DNA of 64,000 nucleotides from Bradyrhizobium sp. LTSP849 (GTDB taxonomy: Bacteria; Pseudomonadota; Alphaproteobacteria; Rhizobiales; Xanthobacteraceae): assembly GCF_000938255.1 (NCBI RefSeq), contig NZ_JYMR01000012.1, positions 186,001-250,000 of the forward strand. The letters are read 5' to 3'. The notes beneath the pieces were generated by a model, which saw only the letters and a list, made by a program, of their open reading frames with translations, was not told the origin of the DNA and did not search any database. Below are positions 35,474 through 43,296 of this stretch, piece by piece. Position numbers and translations under genes: made by a program. The stretch's first letter is position 1. Each line of letters begins with the position of its first letter.

Positions 35474-36082
35474 TCAGCCGTAGAGCTGCCGCTCCTTGCG
35501 AACTTCGTCTGCGCCGTAAGGCTTGCTGGCGGGATCGAACGATTTCCATCCGGTCTTCTGCCAGGCAGCACTGCGGTCACGCAGATTGACAGAGGACTCG
35601 TTCAAGAGCGTGTCGAAGCGGGATCGGTCCGTATCCGCCACTCGGGCCGACACCAGCGTGCCGCCGCGACGGACGCCCTCGGCATAAGAATCCGCATCCT
35701 CCCGCGAGATGCCAGCCTCCGTGAGCGCACCGACGACGCCGCCGGTCGCGGCGCCTGCAGCCGCACCCACCGCAGTCGCGGCGAGCCAACCAGCTGCGAC
35801 GACGGGTCCGAGGCCGGGGATCGCCAGCAAGCCGAGGCCTGCCAGAAGACCGGCGGTGCCGCCGACGCCTGCACCGATGCCGGCGCCTTTGCCTGCACCC
35901 TCTGCGCGATCGTCAACACCATCGCGGTCACGATCGACCTTCTTGTCGGTGCTGAACCAGCTGTCCGAATTGTTGGCGACGATGCTGATATCCGAATGCG
36001 GCACCCCAGCAGCTTCAAGCCGCTGAACCGCCTGCTGCGCGCTGGTGTAGTTGTCGTAAAGACGAGAAATTGTAACGGTCAT
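35474..36082 (-). CDS. General stress protein with YflT-type domain and glycine zipper
   Basis: This 202-residue protein opens with the YflT-like module TVTISRLYDNYTSAQQAVQRLEAAGVPHSDISIVAN. Next is an acidic linker, VDRDRDGVDDRAEGAG, with a calcium-loop look. A long Gly/Ala-rich hydrophobic segment (about 70-125: GIGAGVGGTAGLLAGLGLLAIPG) is able to insert in a membrane. The C-terminal part is SVNLRDRSAAWQKTGW. Proteins of this type are induced in general stress responses. It follows the PepSY-like gene by 12 bp on the same strand, so it is probably driven from the GGAAC promoter at 36460-36484. A strong terminator follows. Confidence 0.82.
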   Translation of the reverse strand: MTVTISRLYDNYTSAQQAVQRLEAAGVPHSDISIVANNSDSWFSTDKKVDRDRDGVDDRAEGAGKGAGIGAGVGGTAGLLAGLGLLAIPGLGPVVAAGWLAATAVGAAAGAATGGVVGALTEAGISREDADSYAEGVRRGGTLVSARVADTDRSRFDTLLNESSVNLRDRSAAWQKTGWKSFDPASKPYGADEVRKERQLYG

Positions 36083-36094
36083 TTTGAATCTTTC

Positions 36095-36430
36095 TTACTT
36101 GGTCGAATTGACGTTGCCTTGAAAGTCGACACTGACCGCCGAGGCCGATCCACCCTTGCTGGCCTGGCCGCGCCAAACGCCCTTGTCGTCCTTCTTCAGC
36201 TCGGTGACGTTGGCGTAGCCAGCATCTTCGATCTTCGATTTGGCCTGGCCTTCGGTGAAACTGTTGCGACCGGCGACAGGTGCGTCGGAGTTGTTTTGAC
36301 CAGCGCTATTAACCGCGTTGTTGTTCGGTCCCGATTGCGCCGGCGGATTTTGCGCTGACGCCGGTGTTGCCCCCAATGCGGCGGCAGCCGTAAACAGAGA
36401 AATGCAAACGAAGAGTGACGGTCGGTTCAT
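36095..36430 (-). CDS. Small secreted PepSY-like protein
   Basis: The 111-residue protein begins MNRPSLFVCISLFTAAAALG with signal cleavage after ATPASA. A low-complexity Asn/Gln linker follows, and then a compact domain SFTEGQAKSKIEDAGYANVTELKKDDKGVWRG resembling a PepSY-type fold. Its role is unknown; such proteins are abundant in the periplasm of rhizobia. GGAG precedes the ATG. A GGAAC-N16-GCTT promoter candidate lies 30 bp upstream. It is probably co-transcribed with the YflT-type gene. Confidence 0.78.
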   Translation of the reverse strand: MNRPSLFVCISLFTAAAALGATPASAQNPPAQSGPNNNAVNSAGQNNSDAPVAGRNSFTEGQAKSKIEDAGYANVTELKKDDKGVWRGQASKGGSASAVSVDFQGNVNSTK

Positions 36431-36459
36431 GCTTGTCTCCAGAGTGTGAGGAGTGAGCC

Positions 36460-36484
36460 AAGCCCTCATCGAAGCGTTCGTTCC
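36460..36484 (-). promoter_or_regulatory. EcfG-like promoter candidate
   Basis: GGAAC (36484-36480), exactly 16 bases, then GCTT (36463-36460), reading toward the PepSY-like gene 30 bp away. The general-stress sigma factor EcfG of alphaproteobacteria recognises GGAAC-N16/17-CGTT; the -35 is perfect and the -10 matches two of four. Confidence 0.5.
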
Positions 36485-36515
36485 TATCTCTCTGCCAATG
36501 ACATCGCCATCGCGA

Positions 36516-36668
36516 TCAGGGCCTGAAAAATATCATCCAGGTGACCGCCATGATGAGAACAGAGAGTCCCAGGCTCACACCCAGTAGCATCAACACGCTG
36601 GGACCGAGTTCGGCTTGGCGCGCTTCGACTGCGGTCTCAGCGACGCGCCCGCTCTTGTCTTTGTCCAT
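36516..36668 (-). CDS. Fifty-residue single-pass membrane protein
   Basis: The protein starts MDKDKSGRVAETAVEARQAE and ends with one strong membrane helix, LMLLGVSLGLSVLIMAVTWMIFF, and a short RP tail. It lies within a run of minus-strand small envelope genes between DUF3551 and the PepSY-like gene. The ribosome site is weak, and in-frame sequence extends upstream. The support is mainly the clean polar-head and helix structure. Confidence 0.5.
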   Translation of the reverse strand: MDKDKSGRVAETAVEARQAELGPSVLMLLGVSLGLSVLIMAVTWMIFFRP

Positions 36669-36715
36669 AACATTGGTCCCGCATTCGGTGGGATCAGCTT
36701 GGCCGTCTGCTTGCG

Positions 36716-36949
36716 CTAGCGAAGCCGGCGTTGCTGCGCGAACGCCGCGCGCGGATTGATGCCGCATCCGGCATTACGACCTGATGCCGATGCCATGCAT
36801 TGGGCCCGCGTTTGATAGTTGCAGTCGCCGGGATAGCCGGTCTGCCGTCCCTGAAGACACCAGTGATATTCCTGGGCATCCGCAGGTGCCGCGCCGGCGA
36901 ACATGCTCGGTCCGGCAGTCAAAGCCATCAAGATGAGAAGCTTGCGCAT
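36716..36949 (-). CDS. DUF3551 domain-containing secreted protein
   Basis: The 77-residue protein has a signal peptide, MRKLLILMALTAGPSMFAGA, cut near ADA. The DUF3551 mature part has YHWCLQG, GYPGDCNYQTRAQCMASASGR and GCGINPR, i.e. four cysteines and the conserved M-A-S-x-x-G-R. DUF3551 is a small exported family expanded in Bradyrhizobium, with no known function. A GGAAC promoter candidate lies 41 bp upstream. Confidence 0.88.
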   Translation of the reverse strand: MRKLLILMALTAGPSMFAGAAPADAQEYHWCLQGRQTGYPGDCNYQTRAQCMASASGRNAGCGINPRAAFAQQRRLR

Positions 36950-36989
36950 GGTCGTCTCCGTTGTTCATGCCACATCGTCCATGAATCTC

Positions 36990-37014
36990 AATCGGACCCT
37001 GCACGGTTCGTTCC
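36990..37014 (-). promoter_or_regulatory. EcfG-like promoter candidate (weak -10)
   Basis: GGAAC (37014-37010), 16 bases, then GATT (36993-36990), directed at the DUF3551 gene. The flanking sequence also matches the region near 36480: both read GTTCGTTCCTAT then CTGCCAA on the plus strand, suggesting a duplicated promoter. Confidence 0.4.
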
Positions 37015-37190
37015 TATACGCCTGCCAACGACGTAAAGATCGGGACTGCACCTGCGCGTCCGCCATGTCGGAAACCGACCGCCCAGCAGAGCTCAAACGC
37101 GAGTGAGATTGGCTGCCATTTGGTTGTAGCGGCCTTTTCACGGCTGCCGTTTGGACCGCACCTCGGCACTGAGGCGCATCCGCGCGATTA
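37015..37190. other. Intergenic region between divergent stress genes
   Basis: Part of the 325-bp gap between DUF3551 and the alcohol dehydrogenase. It contains two similar stretches, TGGCTGCCATTTGG and CGGCTGCCGTTTGG (about 37110-37154), of unknown meaning. No gene is seen. Confidence 0.45.
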
Positions 37191-37215
37191 GGAACATATC
37201 TCTGCCCCTCCTGTT
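37191..37215 (+). promoter_or_regulatory. EcfG-like promoter candidate
   Basis: GGAAC (37191-37195), 16 bases, then TGTT (37212-37215), 60 bp upstream of the zinc alcohol dehydrogenase. The -10 matches three of four consensus bases. It shares TTAGGAAC with the site at 39564. Confidence 0.5.
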
Positions 37216-37274
37216 GCGTCTGCACGACATGACCCGCGAATGCGCATGCCGTCCCCAAAAATGGAGATCTGACC

Positions 37275-38450
37275 ATGCGTGCGCTCTGTTGGCACGGCAA
37301 AGGCGACGTTCGAGTCGACACGGTTCCGGATCCCAAGATCCAGCATCCGCGGGACGCCATCATTAAAATCACCGCCTGTGCCATCTGCGGTTCGGATCTG
37401 CATCTCTTCGACGGCTATCAACCAACCATGGAGAGCGGCGACATCCTTGGCCATGAGAATATGGGCGAGGTGATCGAACTGGGATCGGAGGTCAAAAATC
37501 TCGCGATCGGTGATCGCGTCGTGGTTCCCTTCACGATCAGCTGCGGGGATTGCTGGTTCTGCAAGCAAGGCTTGTTTTCCTGCTGCGACCGCACCAATCC
37601 GAACGCGGAGATCGCGGCCAAGGCCATGGGCCAGTCGCCCGCCGGGCTCTTTGGCTTCAGCCACATGCTGGGTGGCTATTCAGGTGGTCAGGCCGAGTAC
37701 CTGCGCGTGCCGATGGCCGATATCGGGCCAATCAAGATTCCCGACAGCATCACGGATGAGCAGGCGCTATTCCTGTCCGACATCTTTCCGACCGGCTACA
37801 TGGCTGCCGTCAATGCGCAGATCGAACCAGGCGACACGGTCGCGATCTGGGGATGCGGTCCAGTCGGTCAGTTCGCCATTCGCTCCGCGCTCATGCTCGG
37901 AGCTGGGCGCGTCATCGCAATCGACGAAGTGCCCGAGCGTCTCGACATGGCGGAAGCCGGTGGTGCGGAAATCATCGATTTCTCGAAGGCCGACGTTCAT
38001 GATGAGTTGATGCGGCGAACCAACAAGCGCGGCCCAGACAGTTGCATCGACGCGGTGGGCTGTGAAGCATCCGGCCACGGCTCGGCCGACGCGGTGCTCG
38101 ACAAGGTCAAGGCCGCAACCTTCCTGGCGACTGATCGCGTTCACGTCCTGCGTCAGGCCATCATGGCCTGTCGCAAGGCGGGCACTATCTCGATACCAGG
38201 TGTCTATGTCGGAATGGGTGACAAGATCCCGCTCGGCGCCGCCATGAACAAGGGACTGACCATCAAAACCGGTCAGACCCACGTGCAGGCCTACACAAAG
38301 CCACTGCTCGCGAAGATCATCGAGGGCGAAATTGATCCCAGCTTTGTGGTGACACATCCGGCCAGTCTCGAAGACGCGCCCGAGATGTACCAGAAGTTCC
38401 GCGACAAAGAAGCCGGAGTCATCAAGGTCGTGATGAGACCAGGACGTTAA
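37275..38450 (+). CDS. Zinc-dependent alcohol dehydrogenase (formaldehyde-dehydrogenase-like)
   Basis: A 391-residue medium-chain dehydrogenase. Catalytic zinc ligands are Cys in AICGSDLH and the HE of LGHENMGEV. The structural zinc loop is [15 protein letters not shown], and the NAD fold has [14 protein letters not shown]. The inserted [21 protein letters not shown] and the long C-terminal half resemble the glutathione-independent formaldehyde dehydrogenase-like group of stress-associated enzymes. The substrate is not proven. It follows a GGAAC-type promoter and precedes an alpha/beta hydrolase by 57 bp. Confidence 0.93.
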   Translation: MRALCWHGKGDVRVDTVPDPKIQHPRDAIIKITACAICGSDLHLFDGYQPTMESGDILGHENMGEVIELGSEVKNLAIGDRVVVPFTISCGDCWFCKQGLFSCCDRTNPNAEIAAKAMGQSPAGLFGFSHMLGGYSGGQAEYLRVPMADIGPIKIPDSITDEQALFLSDIFPTGYMAAVNAQIEPGDTVAIWGCGPVGQFAIRSALMLGAGRVIAIDEVPERLDMAEAGGAEIIDFSKADVHDELMRRTNKRGPDSCIDAVGCEASGHGSADAVLDKVKAATFLATDRVHVLRQAIMACRKAGTISIPGVYVGMGDKIPLGAAMNKGLTIKTGQTHVQAYTKPLLAKIIEGEIDPSFVVTHPASLEDAPEMYQKFRDKEAGVIKVVMRPGR

Positions 38451-38507
38451 TCCGGGATCGCCCGCCGCTCCTCTCCAACAGCTAGCCTCGGCCAGCGAAA
38501 GTGTCAC

Positions 38508-39515
38508 ATGCGCATTTTGAAAAAACGTTCGCCATCTTTGGCGGCCATGACCCTTCACGCTCTCGCGGAATATCCTGTGGTCTCTGCCGCTGTGGCCGCA
38601 GCCGGCCTGATGGCAACGGCTGCAATCGTCAATCGGCGACTTGCCGACAAGGCACAGCGCGATAACCCGCCACAAGGCCGGTTCATCGACATCGACGGCG
38701 TGCGCCTGCACTATGTGGAGCGGGGAGCCGGTCGTCCCCTGGTGTTGCTCCATGGCAATGGCAGCATGATCCAGGATTTCGAGTCGAGCGGCCTGATCGA
38801 TCTCGCCGCCAAGGACTATCGCGTGATCGTGTTCGACCGTCCCGGATTTGGCCACAGCCTGAGGCCCCGCAATGTGGTGTGGACGCCTGCAGCCCAAGCG
38901 GACCTGTTCAAGGATGCGCTTGCGCACCTCGGCGTCGAAAAAGCGATCGTGCTCGGCCATTCCTGGGGAGCGTCGGTTGCGGTCGCCCTGGCAAGCAGGC
39001 ACCCCGCAATGGTCGAAGCCCTGGTGCTGGCTTCGGGCTATTATTTCCCGACCGCACGCACCGACGCGATGATGGCGATGGCCGGACCGGCCATCCCGGG
39101 ATTTGGCGATATCCTCAGTTACACGATCTCCCCGATCCTCAGCCGCCTGATGTGGCCGGCGATGCTGCGACAGCTGTTCGGGCCGAAATCCGTTCCGCAA
39201 AAATTCGACGGTTTTCCAAAGTCGTTGGCCGTGCGTCCGTCGCAGCTTCGTGCCGGCGCCGCCGAGGCAGCGTTAATGGTTCCTGCTGCGATGATGTCTG
39301 CGAAAACCTACGGCGAACTGGCCATGCCGGTCACCATCCTGGCCGGCGAGGACGATCGCCTCATCGACATCGACCAGCAGTCCGGCCGGCTTCATGACGA
39401 GATCAAGCACAGCAAGATGCGCCGCGTCCCCAATGCGGGTCATATGATCCAGCAGTCGGATACGGCCGACCTGATGACCGCGGTTAACGAGGCCGCGGCG
39501 GAAACGCTGCATTGA
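38508..39515 (+). CDS. Alpha/beta hydrolase with N-terminal membrane anchor
   Basis: The 335-residue protein has a hydrophobic N-terminal segment (VVSAAVAAAGLMATAAIVN, about 25-43), a probable membrane anchor, and then an alpha/beta hydrolase domain. It has LLHGNGSMIQDF (oxyanion hole), FDRPGFGHS, the nucleophile GHSWGAS, an acid in LAGEDDRLIDI and the catalytic His in PNAGHMIQ. All three catalytic residues are present. The substrate is unknown; the group includes haloperoxidase- and epoxide-hydrolase-like enzymes. It sits between two stress-type genes and may be co-transcribed with the upstream alcohol dehydrogenase. Confidence 0.88.
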   Translation: MRILKKRSPSLAAMTLHALAEYPVVSAAVAAAGLMATAAIVNRRLADKAQRDNPPQGRFIDIDGVRLHYVERGAGRPLVLLHGNGSMIQDFESSGLIDLAAKDYRVIVFDRPGFGHSLRPRNVVWTPAAQADLFKDALAHLGVEKAIVLGHSWGASVAVALASRHPAMVEALVLASGYYFPTARTDAMMAMAGPAIPGFGDILSYTISPILSRLMWPAMLRQLFGPKSVPQKFDGFPKSLAVRPSQLRAGAAEAALMVPAAMMSAKTYGELAMPVTILAGEDDRLIDIDQQSGRLHDEIKHSKMRRVPNAGHMIQQSDTADLMTAVNEAAAETLH

Positions 39516-39563
39516 GAGCCCCAATCACGTCGAGAGGAATCTGATCGCGGCGCGATCCAATTA

Positions 39564-39588
39564 GGAACGTCCAACACAGCGGCCGGTT
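39564..39588 (+). promoter_or_regulatory. EcfG-like promoter of the catalase-DUF892 gene
   Basis: GGAAC (39564-39568), 16 bases, then GGTT (39585-39588), 35 bp before the ATG at 39623. This is the best match in the window (perfect -35, three of four in the -10, ideal spacing and distance). Confidence 0.6.
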
Positions 39589-39622
39589 GGCCCTGGTATC
39601 TCCTGCCATCAAAGGTCTTTCC

Positions 39623-40918
39623 ATGTATCATCACGTCAAGAAGCTCATGTTCACCGTCCGGGTCGACGAGCCCGATCCGCGGTTCGGCAATATGCTGCTG
39701 GAGCAGTTCGGCGGCGCCAACGGCGAGCTTGCGGCCGCCATGCAATATTCCATTCAGGGTCTCAATTGCGAAGATCCGGACCGCAAGGATCTTCTGATGG
39801 ATATCGGAACCGAGGAATTGAGCCATCTCGAAGTCGTCGGCTCGCTCGCGCGGCTACATTTGAAGCCCATGAAGTTCGATCGCGACGCGGCGGAAGCCGA
39901 TCCTTTGATCGCGATCGCCGGCGGCGGGGGCGTCAGCCTGTTCAACTCGCAGGGCAATGCCTGGACGGCCGACTATCTCAAGATCACCGGCGAACTGGAC
40001 GTCGATCTGCGCAGCAACATCGCTGCGGAAGCGCGCGCCAAGATCGTCTACGAACGGCTGATCAATTTCTGTGACGACGCCGGCACCAAGGACGCTTTGC
40101 AGTTCCTGATGACACGCGAAATCACCCATATGAAGGCGTTCTCGCGCGCGCTAGAAAGCATGAAGAAGCCTGCGTTCAGCATCGGCCGCATCGCTCCGAC
40201 GCCCGGCCTCGTCGACCAGTTCTTCAACGATTCGACTGGGTCCGGCGACAACGGTGAAATCGACACAAGAGGCCCCTGGAACGAGGGCGACGACTGGGTA
40301 TTCATGGAATCGCCGGCACTCCAGGGCGGTGATCCCGGCGCGGCACCTTCGATCGTTGCCGAGAGCTCGCCGGCGGAACCTTTCGTTGGCCTCGACGCCC
40401 TGCTGATCGATCAGCTGCGGGATCTCCTGCATGCGGAGAAGCAGTTGACAAAGGCACTGCCTCAGATGATCGAGGCCGCACGCTACGACCAGCTCCGCGA
40501 ACTCTTCACCGTCCATCTCGCCGAAACCGAAGCGCAGATCGAGCGTCTCGACGAATGCTTCGAGCTGCTCGGCAAGAAGCCTCGCGCCAAGGCCTGCAAG
40601 GGCATGCAGGGGATCATCGAAGAAGGCGACGAAGTGATCACGGAGGGCGTCAAGAAGGACGACGCCGCCGCGGATCTCGCGTTGATCGGTGCGGCACAGC
40701 GGGTCGAGCACTACGAGATTGCCGGCTACACGACGGCCCGCAACCTGGCGCAGCAGTTGCGTCACAGCGCCGTCGTCGCGCTGCTGTCCAAGAATCTGGC
40801 GGAGGAGGAGAACGCGGACCAGCTGCTCAATCAGGTCGCGCGCTCATTGATGTCGGTTGCGAAAATGCCCGCCGCGATCGAGCAGACCCTTGCCGAAGAT
40901 GAGCCCGCCGGAGGGTAG
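39623..40918 (+). CDS. Manganese catalase fused to DUF892 (YciE-type ferritin-like) domain
   Basis: A 431-residue fusion of two ferritin-like four-helix bundles. Residues 1-230 are a Mn-catalase with all di-manganese ligands: E35 (GANGELAAAMQY), E65 and H68 (GTEELSHLEV), E136 (AAEARAK), E166 and H169 (MTREITHMKAF); it should dismute hydrogen peroxide. After a Pro/Ala linker (about 232-252), residues 255-425 form a DUF892 domain (LDALLIDQLRDLLHAEKQL, RVEHYEIAGYTTARN), a stress-induced family of unknown chemistry. The start MYHHVKKLMF is 35 bp below an EcfG-like promoter. A perfect GC-rich hairpin follows the stop. Confidence 0.9.
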   Translation: MYHHVKKLMFTVRVDEPDPRFGNMLLEQFGGANGELAAAMQYSIQGLNCEDPDRKDLLMDIGTEELSHLEVVGSLARLHLKPMKFDRDAAEADPLIAIAGGGGVSLFNSQGNAWTADYLKITGELDVDLRSNIAAEARAKIVYERLINFCDDAGTKDALQFLMTREITHMKAFSRALESMKKPAFSIGRIAPTPGLVDQFFNDSTGSGDNGEIDTRGPWNEGDDWVFMESPALQGGDPGAAPSIVAESSPAEPFVGLDALLIDQLRDLLHAEKQLTKALPQMIEAARYDQLRELFTVHLAETEAQIERLDECFELLGKKPRAKACKGMQGIIEEGDEVITEGVKKDDAAADLALIGAAQRVEHYEIAGYTTARNLAQQLRHSAVVALLSKNLAEEENADQLLNQVARSLMSVAKMPAAIEQTLAEDEPAGG

Positions 40919-40949
40919 ATCAGCGTCGAAATATGGACCATAAGTCGAA

Positions 40950-40970
40950 GGCGGCCCCGCGGGGGCCGCC
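40950..40970 (+). terminator. GC-rich hairpin after the catalase fusion gene
   Basis: GGCGGCCCC-GCG-GGGGCCGCC, nine perfect pairs and a 3-base loop, 31 bases past the stop. There is no T-run, so it may slow rather than end transcription before the small zinc-finger gene. Confidence 0.45.
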
Positions 40971-40997
40971 GCGCCGTCACGGCGGAAAGGATCTAGC

Positions 40998-41147
40998 ATG
41001 CCCCCGAAGATCAAAGAACATATGTGCCCGCTGTGCAAAGGAACCGGCTTTCCCAAGTCCGTGGAGCCGACCCGCCCAGGCCGCAAAATCTATCCAGTCA
41101 GATGCGTGTCCTGCCAGGGCAAGGGCAAGATTTCAGAGAGCGCATAA
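40998..41147 (+). CDS. Forty-nine-residue DnaJ-type zinc-finger protein
   Basis: This short gene reads MPPKIKEHMCPLCKGTG, then a basic linker, then CVSCQGKGKISESA. Two CxxCxGxG motifs 24 residues apart are the signature of the DnaJ/Hsp40 cysteine-rich zinc site, here isolated from any J domain. AAAGGA lies seven bases before the ATG. It follows the catalase fusion by 79 bp and may be expressed with it. Possible roles are binding unfolded proteins or delivering zinc; both are inference. Confidence 0.7.
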   Translation: MPPKIKEHMCPLCKGTGFPKSVEPTRPGRKIYPVRCVSCQGKGKISESA

Positions 41148-41172
41148 ATCTTAGAGATCGCGTGACGGGATC

Positions 41173-41421
41173 TCAGTGCTTTGATCTCTCGATCTCGAAG
41201 GTGAACTTCACCTGCATGACAGGGCCGGCGGCGTCCCGGACCTCAATCGCCATGTCGCGTTTGCCGGCGACCGCTGAGGAACCATGGACTGCGTCCCGCG
41301 CCATATCGGCTAAAGATTTGGCGGCTTCCGCTTGCGCAGCTTGCAAACTCGGAAGCTCCAGACCCTCCTCGTCTACTGCAAGAATGTGATCGTCCAGTAG
41401 ATCGAAATAATATCGCGACAT
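41173..41421 (-). CDS. DUF6894-type small protein
   Basis: The 82-residue protein begins MSRYYFDLLDDHILAVDEEGLEL, contains AAQAEAAKSLADMARDAV, and ends with MAIEVRDAAGPVMQVKFTFEIE. This R-Y-[FY]-F-D-L / D-E-E-G / A-x-x-E-A pattern defines the DUF6894 family, numerous in Bradyrhizobium and of unknown function. A GGAAC-N16-GCTT element lies 24 bp upstream, placing it in the same stress set as its neighbours. Confidence 0.85.
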   Translation of the reverse strand: MSRYYFDLLDDHILAVDEEGLELPSLQAAQAEAAKSLADMARDAVHGSSAVAGKRDMAIEVRDAAGPVMQVKFTFEIERSKH

Positions 41422-41444
41422 CGCTTCGCACTCCCGTCAATGCC

Positions 41445-41469
41445 AAGCGACGGTTCAGGCACACGTTCC
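41445..41469 (-). promoter_or_regulatory. EcfG-like promoter candidate
   Basis: GGAAC (41469-41465), 16 bases, then GCTT (41448-41445) followed by GG, identical in its -10 to the site at 36460-36484 and at the same spacing. It reads toward DUF6894. Confidence 0.45.
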
Positions 41470-41589
41470 AAAAATAGGAAGGACTAGCAGCGGCCTGCAT
41501 GCATGCAACCTTCAAACGGTGCGCGCCGGACAACAGGAACAGAGCTCCTTACGCCACGTTGGTCCTGCACTTCAGACCCCGGAGCATAC

Positions 41590-41853
41590 TTGTCTATTTT
41601 GCAGCTGAACCCGGCCATTCCAGTCGTCACGCCGAAGGGCGACGGCTACGCACACATCCTTATCGACTATGGGGCGGAGTTTAATCTGCTTTGGGTCGTT
41701 TTTCTCGACGATTCCGGGGAATGCTGGACCTACGACAATTCGCAAATCCGCGCCCAGAAGAACGTCACGATGGGACGAACGTTCGTGTCGATGCACAAGG
41801 CGCCTTTGGCGCCGCATGATCAACCAGCCGGCGACAAGAAAACAATCCGCTGA
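41590..41853 (+). CDS. Conserved hypothetical protein, TTG start
   Basis: Eighty-seven residues beginning (M)SILQLNPAIPVVTPKGDGYAH. A beta-rich core, ILIDYGAEFNLLWVVFLDDSGECWTYDN, follows, then a basic KNVTMGR tail. The frame is open further upstream, but GGAG seven bases before the TTG at 41590 and the sharp change in composition point to this start. The family is not named; I recall similar proteins in bradyrhizobia. It ends convergent with gor (8 bp). Confidence 0.65.
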   Translation: MSILQLNPAIPVVTPKGDGYAHILIDYGAEFNLLWVVFLDDSGECWTYDNSQIRAQKNVTMGRTFVSMHKAPLAPHDQPAGDKKTIR

Positions 41854-41861
41854 GCGCCACC

Positions 41862-43250
41862 CTACTCCGCCGCCTGCCGCACGTGGCGCGCGGTCGGCGT
41901 GCGCATGGTGACGAGCTCTTCCGCCGCGGTCGGATGCAGCGCGATGGTGGCGTCGAAGTCGGCCTTGGTCGCCTTCATCTTCACTGCGATCGCGACGGCT
42001 TGCGTGATCTCGGCGGCGGCCTCACCGACGATGTGGCAGCCGAGCACACGATCGGAGGCGCCATCGACAACGAGCTTCATCAGCACGCGGGTGTCGCGGC
42101 CGGACATCGTCGCCTTGATCGGGCGGAACGTCGTCTTGTAGATGTCGACATGATCGTATTGCGCGCGCGCCTCGGTCTCGGTGAGACCGACGGTGCCGAC
42201 CTCCGGCTGCGAGAACACGGCGGTCGGGATGGTGGCATGATCCACCTTCACCTCGCGCTTGCCGAACACGGTGTCGGCGAAGGCATGGCCCTCGCGGATC
42301 GCGACCGGCGTCAGGTTGTGGCGATGGGTGACGTCGCCGATCGCGTAGATGCTGTCGACCGAGCTCTTCGAGAAACCGTCGACCGCGATGCCGCCATTTT
42401 TCGGATTGATGGCGACGCCGGCCTTCTCCAGGCCGAGATTGGCCACCGCAGGATGGCGGCCGATCGCGAACATCACCTGGTCGGAGGCGACGCTCGATCC
42501 GTTCGACAGATGAGTGGTGAACTCGTCGCCGTGGCGATCGACCTTCGTCACGGTGCAGCCCGTAAGGATGGTGATGCCCTGCTTCTCCATCTCGGCCCGC
42601 ACATGGGCGCGGACGTCCTCGTCGAAACCGCGAAGAATGTTGTCGCCGCGATAGATCACGGTGACGCCGGAGCCGTAGCCAGCAAAGATGCCGGCGAATT
42701 CCAGCGCGATGTAGCCGCCGCCCTGGATCACGATGCGCTTGGGCTGCGTCTTCAGGTGAAATGCCTCGTTGGAGGAGATCACGTGCTCGACGCCGGGGAT
42801 GGAGGCGCCGTGGTTGGGCGCGCCACCGGTGGCGATCAGGATGTATTTTGCCGTGATCTTCCTGTCGTTCTCGAGCAGGCGGACGGTGTGCTTGTCCTCG
42901 ATCACCGCGCGGCTCTTGATGATTTGCGCACCGGACTTCTCGACGTTCGTCGTATAGGCCGCCTCCAGCCGCGCGATCTCCTTGTCCTTGTTGGCGATCA
43001 GCGTCGGCCAGTCGAAGGTCGCGGTCGGAATGGTCCAGCCGAAGCCTGCGGCGTCTTCGATCTCGTGACGGACATGCGAGCCGATCACAAACAGCTTCTT
43101 GGGCACGCAGCCGCGGATCACGCAGGTGCCGCCCATGCGGTACTCTTCCGCGATCATGACGCGGGCGCCGTGGCCGGCTGCGATGCGGGCGGCACGCACG
43201 CCGCCCGAACCGCCACCGATGACAAAGAGGTCGACGTCGAATTCAGCCAT
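41862..43250 (-). CDS. gor: Glutathione-disulfide reductase
   Basis: The 462-residue class I pyridine-nucleotide-disulfide oxidoreductase reduces oxidised glutathione with NADPH. FAD is bound through VIGGGSGGVRAARIAA (residues 10-25). The redox-active pair is C43/C48 in GGTCVIRGCVPKK. The NADPH fold has IQGGGYIALEFAGIFAGYG, and the FAD-binding YAIGDVTHRHNLTPVAIREG is present. The C-terminal proton-relay HPTAAEELVTMR completes the active site. GGAG precedes the ATG. It probably supports the neighbouring peroxide-defence genes and is followed upstream on the same strand by DUF2059 and rpiA. Confidence 0.95.
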   Translation of the reverse strand: MAEFDVDLFVIGGGSGGVRAARIAAGHGARVMIAEEYRMGGTCVIRGCVPKKLFVIGSHVRHEIEDAAGFGWTIPTATFDWPTLIANKDKEIARLEAAYTTNVEKSGAQIIKSRAVIEDKHTVRLLENDRKITAKYILIATGGAPNHGASIPGVEHVISSNEAFHLKTQPKRIVIQGGGYIALEFAGIFAGYGSGVTVIYRGDNILRGFDEDVRAHVRAEMEKQGITILTGCTVTKVDRHGDEFTTHLSNGSSVASDQVMFAIGRHPAVANLGLEKAGVAINPKNGGIAVDGFSKSSVDSIYAIGDVTHRHNLTPVAIREGHAFADTVFGKREVKVDHATIPTAVFSQPEVGTVGLTETEARAQYDHVDIYKTTFRPIKATMSGRDTRVLMKLVVDGASDRVLGCHIVGEAAAEITQAVAIAVKMKATKADFDATIALHPTAAEELVTMRTPTARHVRQAAE

Positions 43251-43296
43251 TGTCCACTCCGACCTCTTTCAGGATTTTCAGATCAGATAGGTACTG

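Noticed and set aside
36966..37384. Minus-strand frame through the alcohol dehydrogenase promoter and start
   Set aside because: No ribosome site and shuffled composition; it overlaps a clear promoter and a conserved enzyme start.
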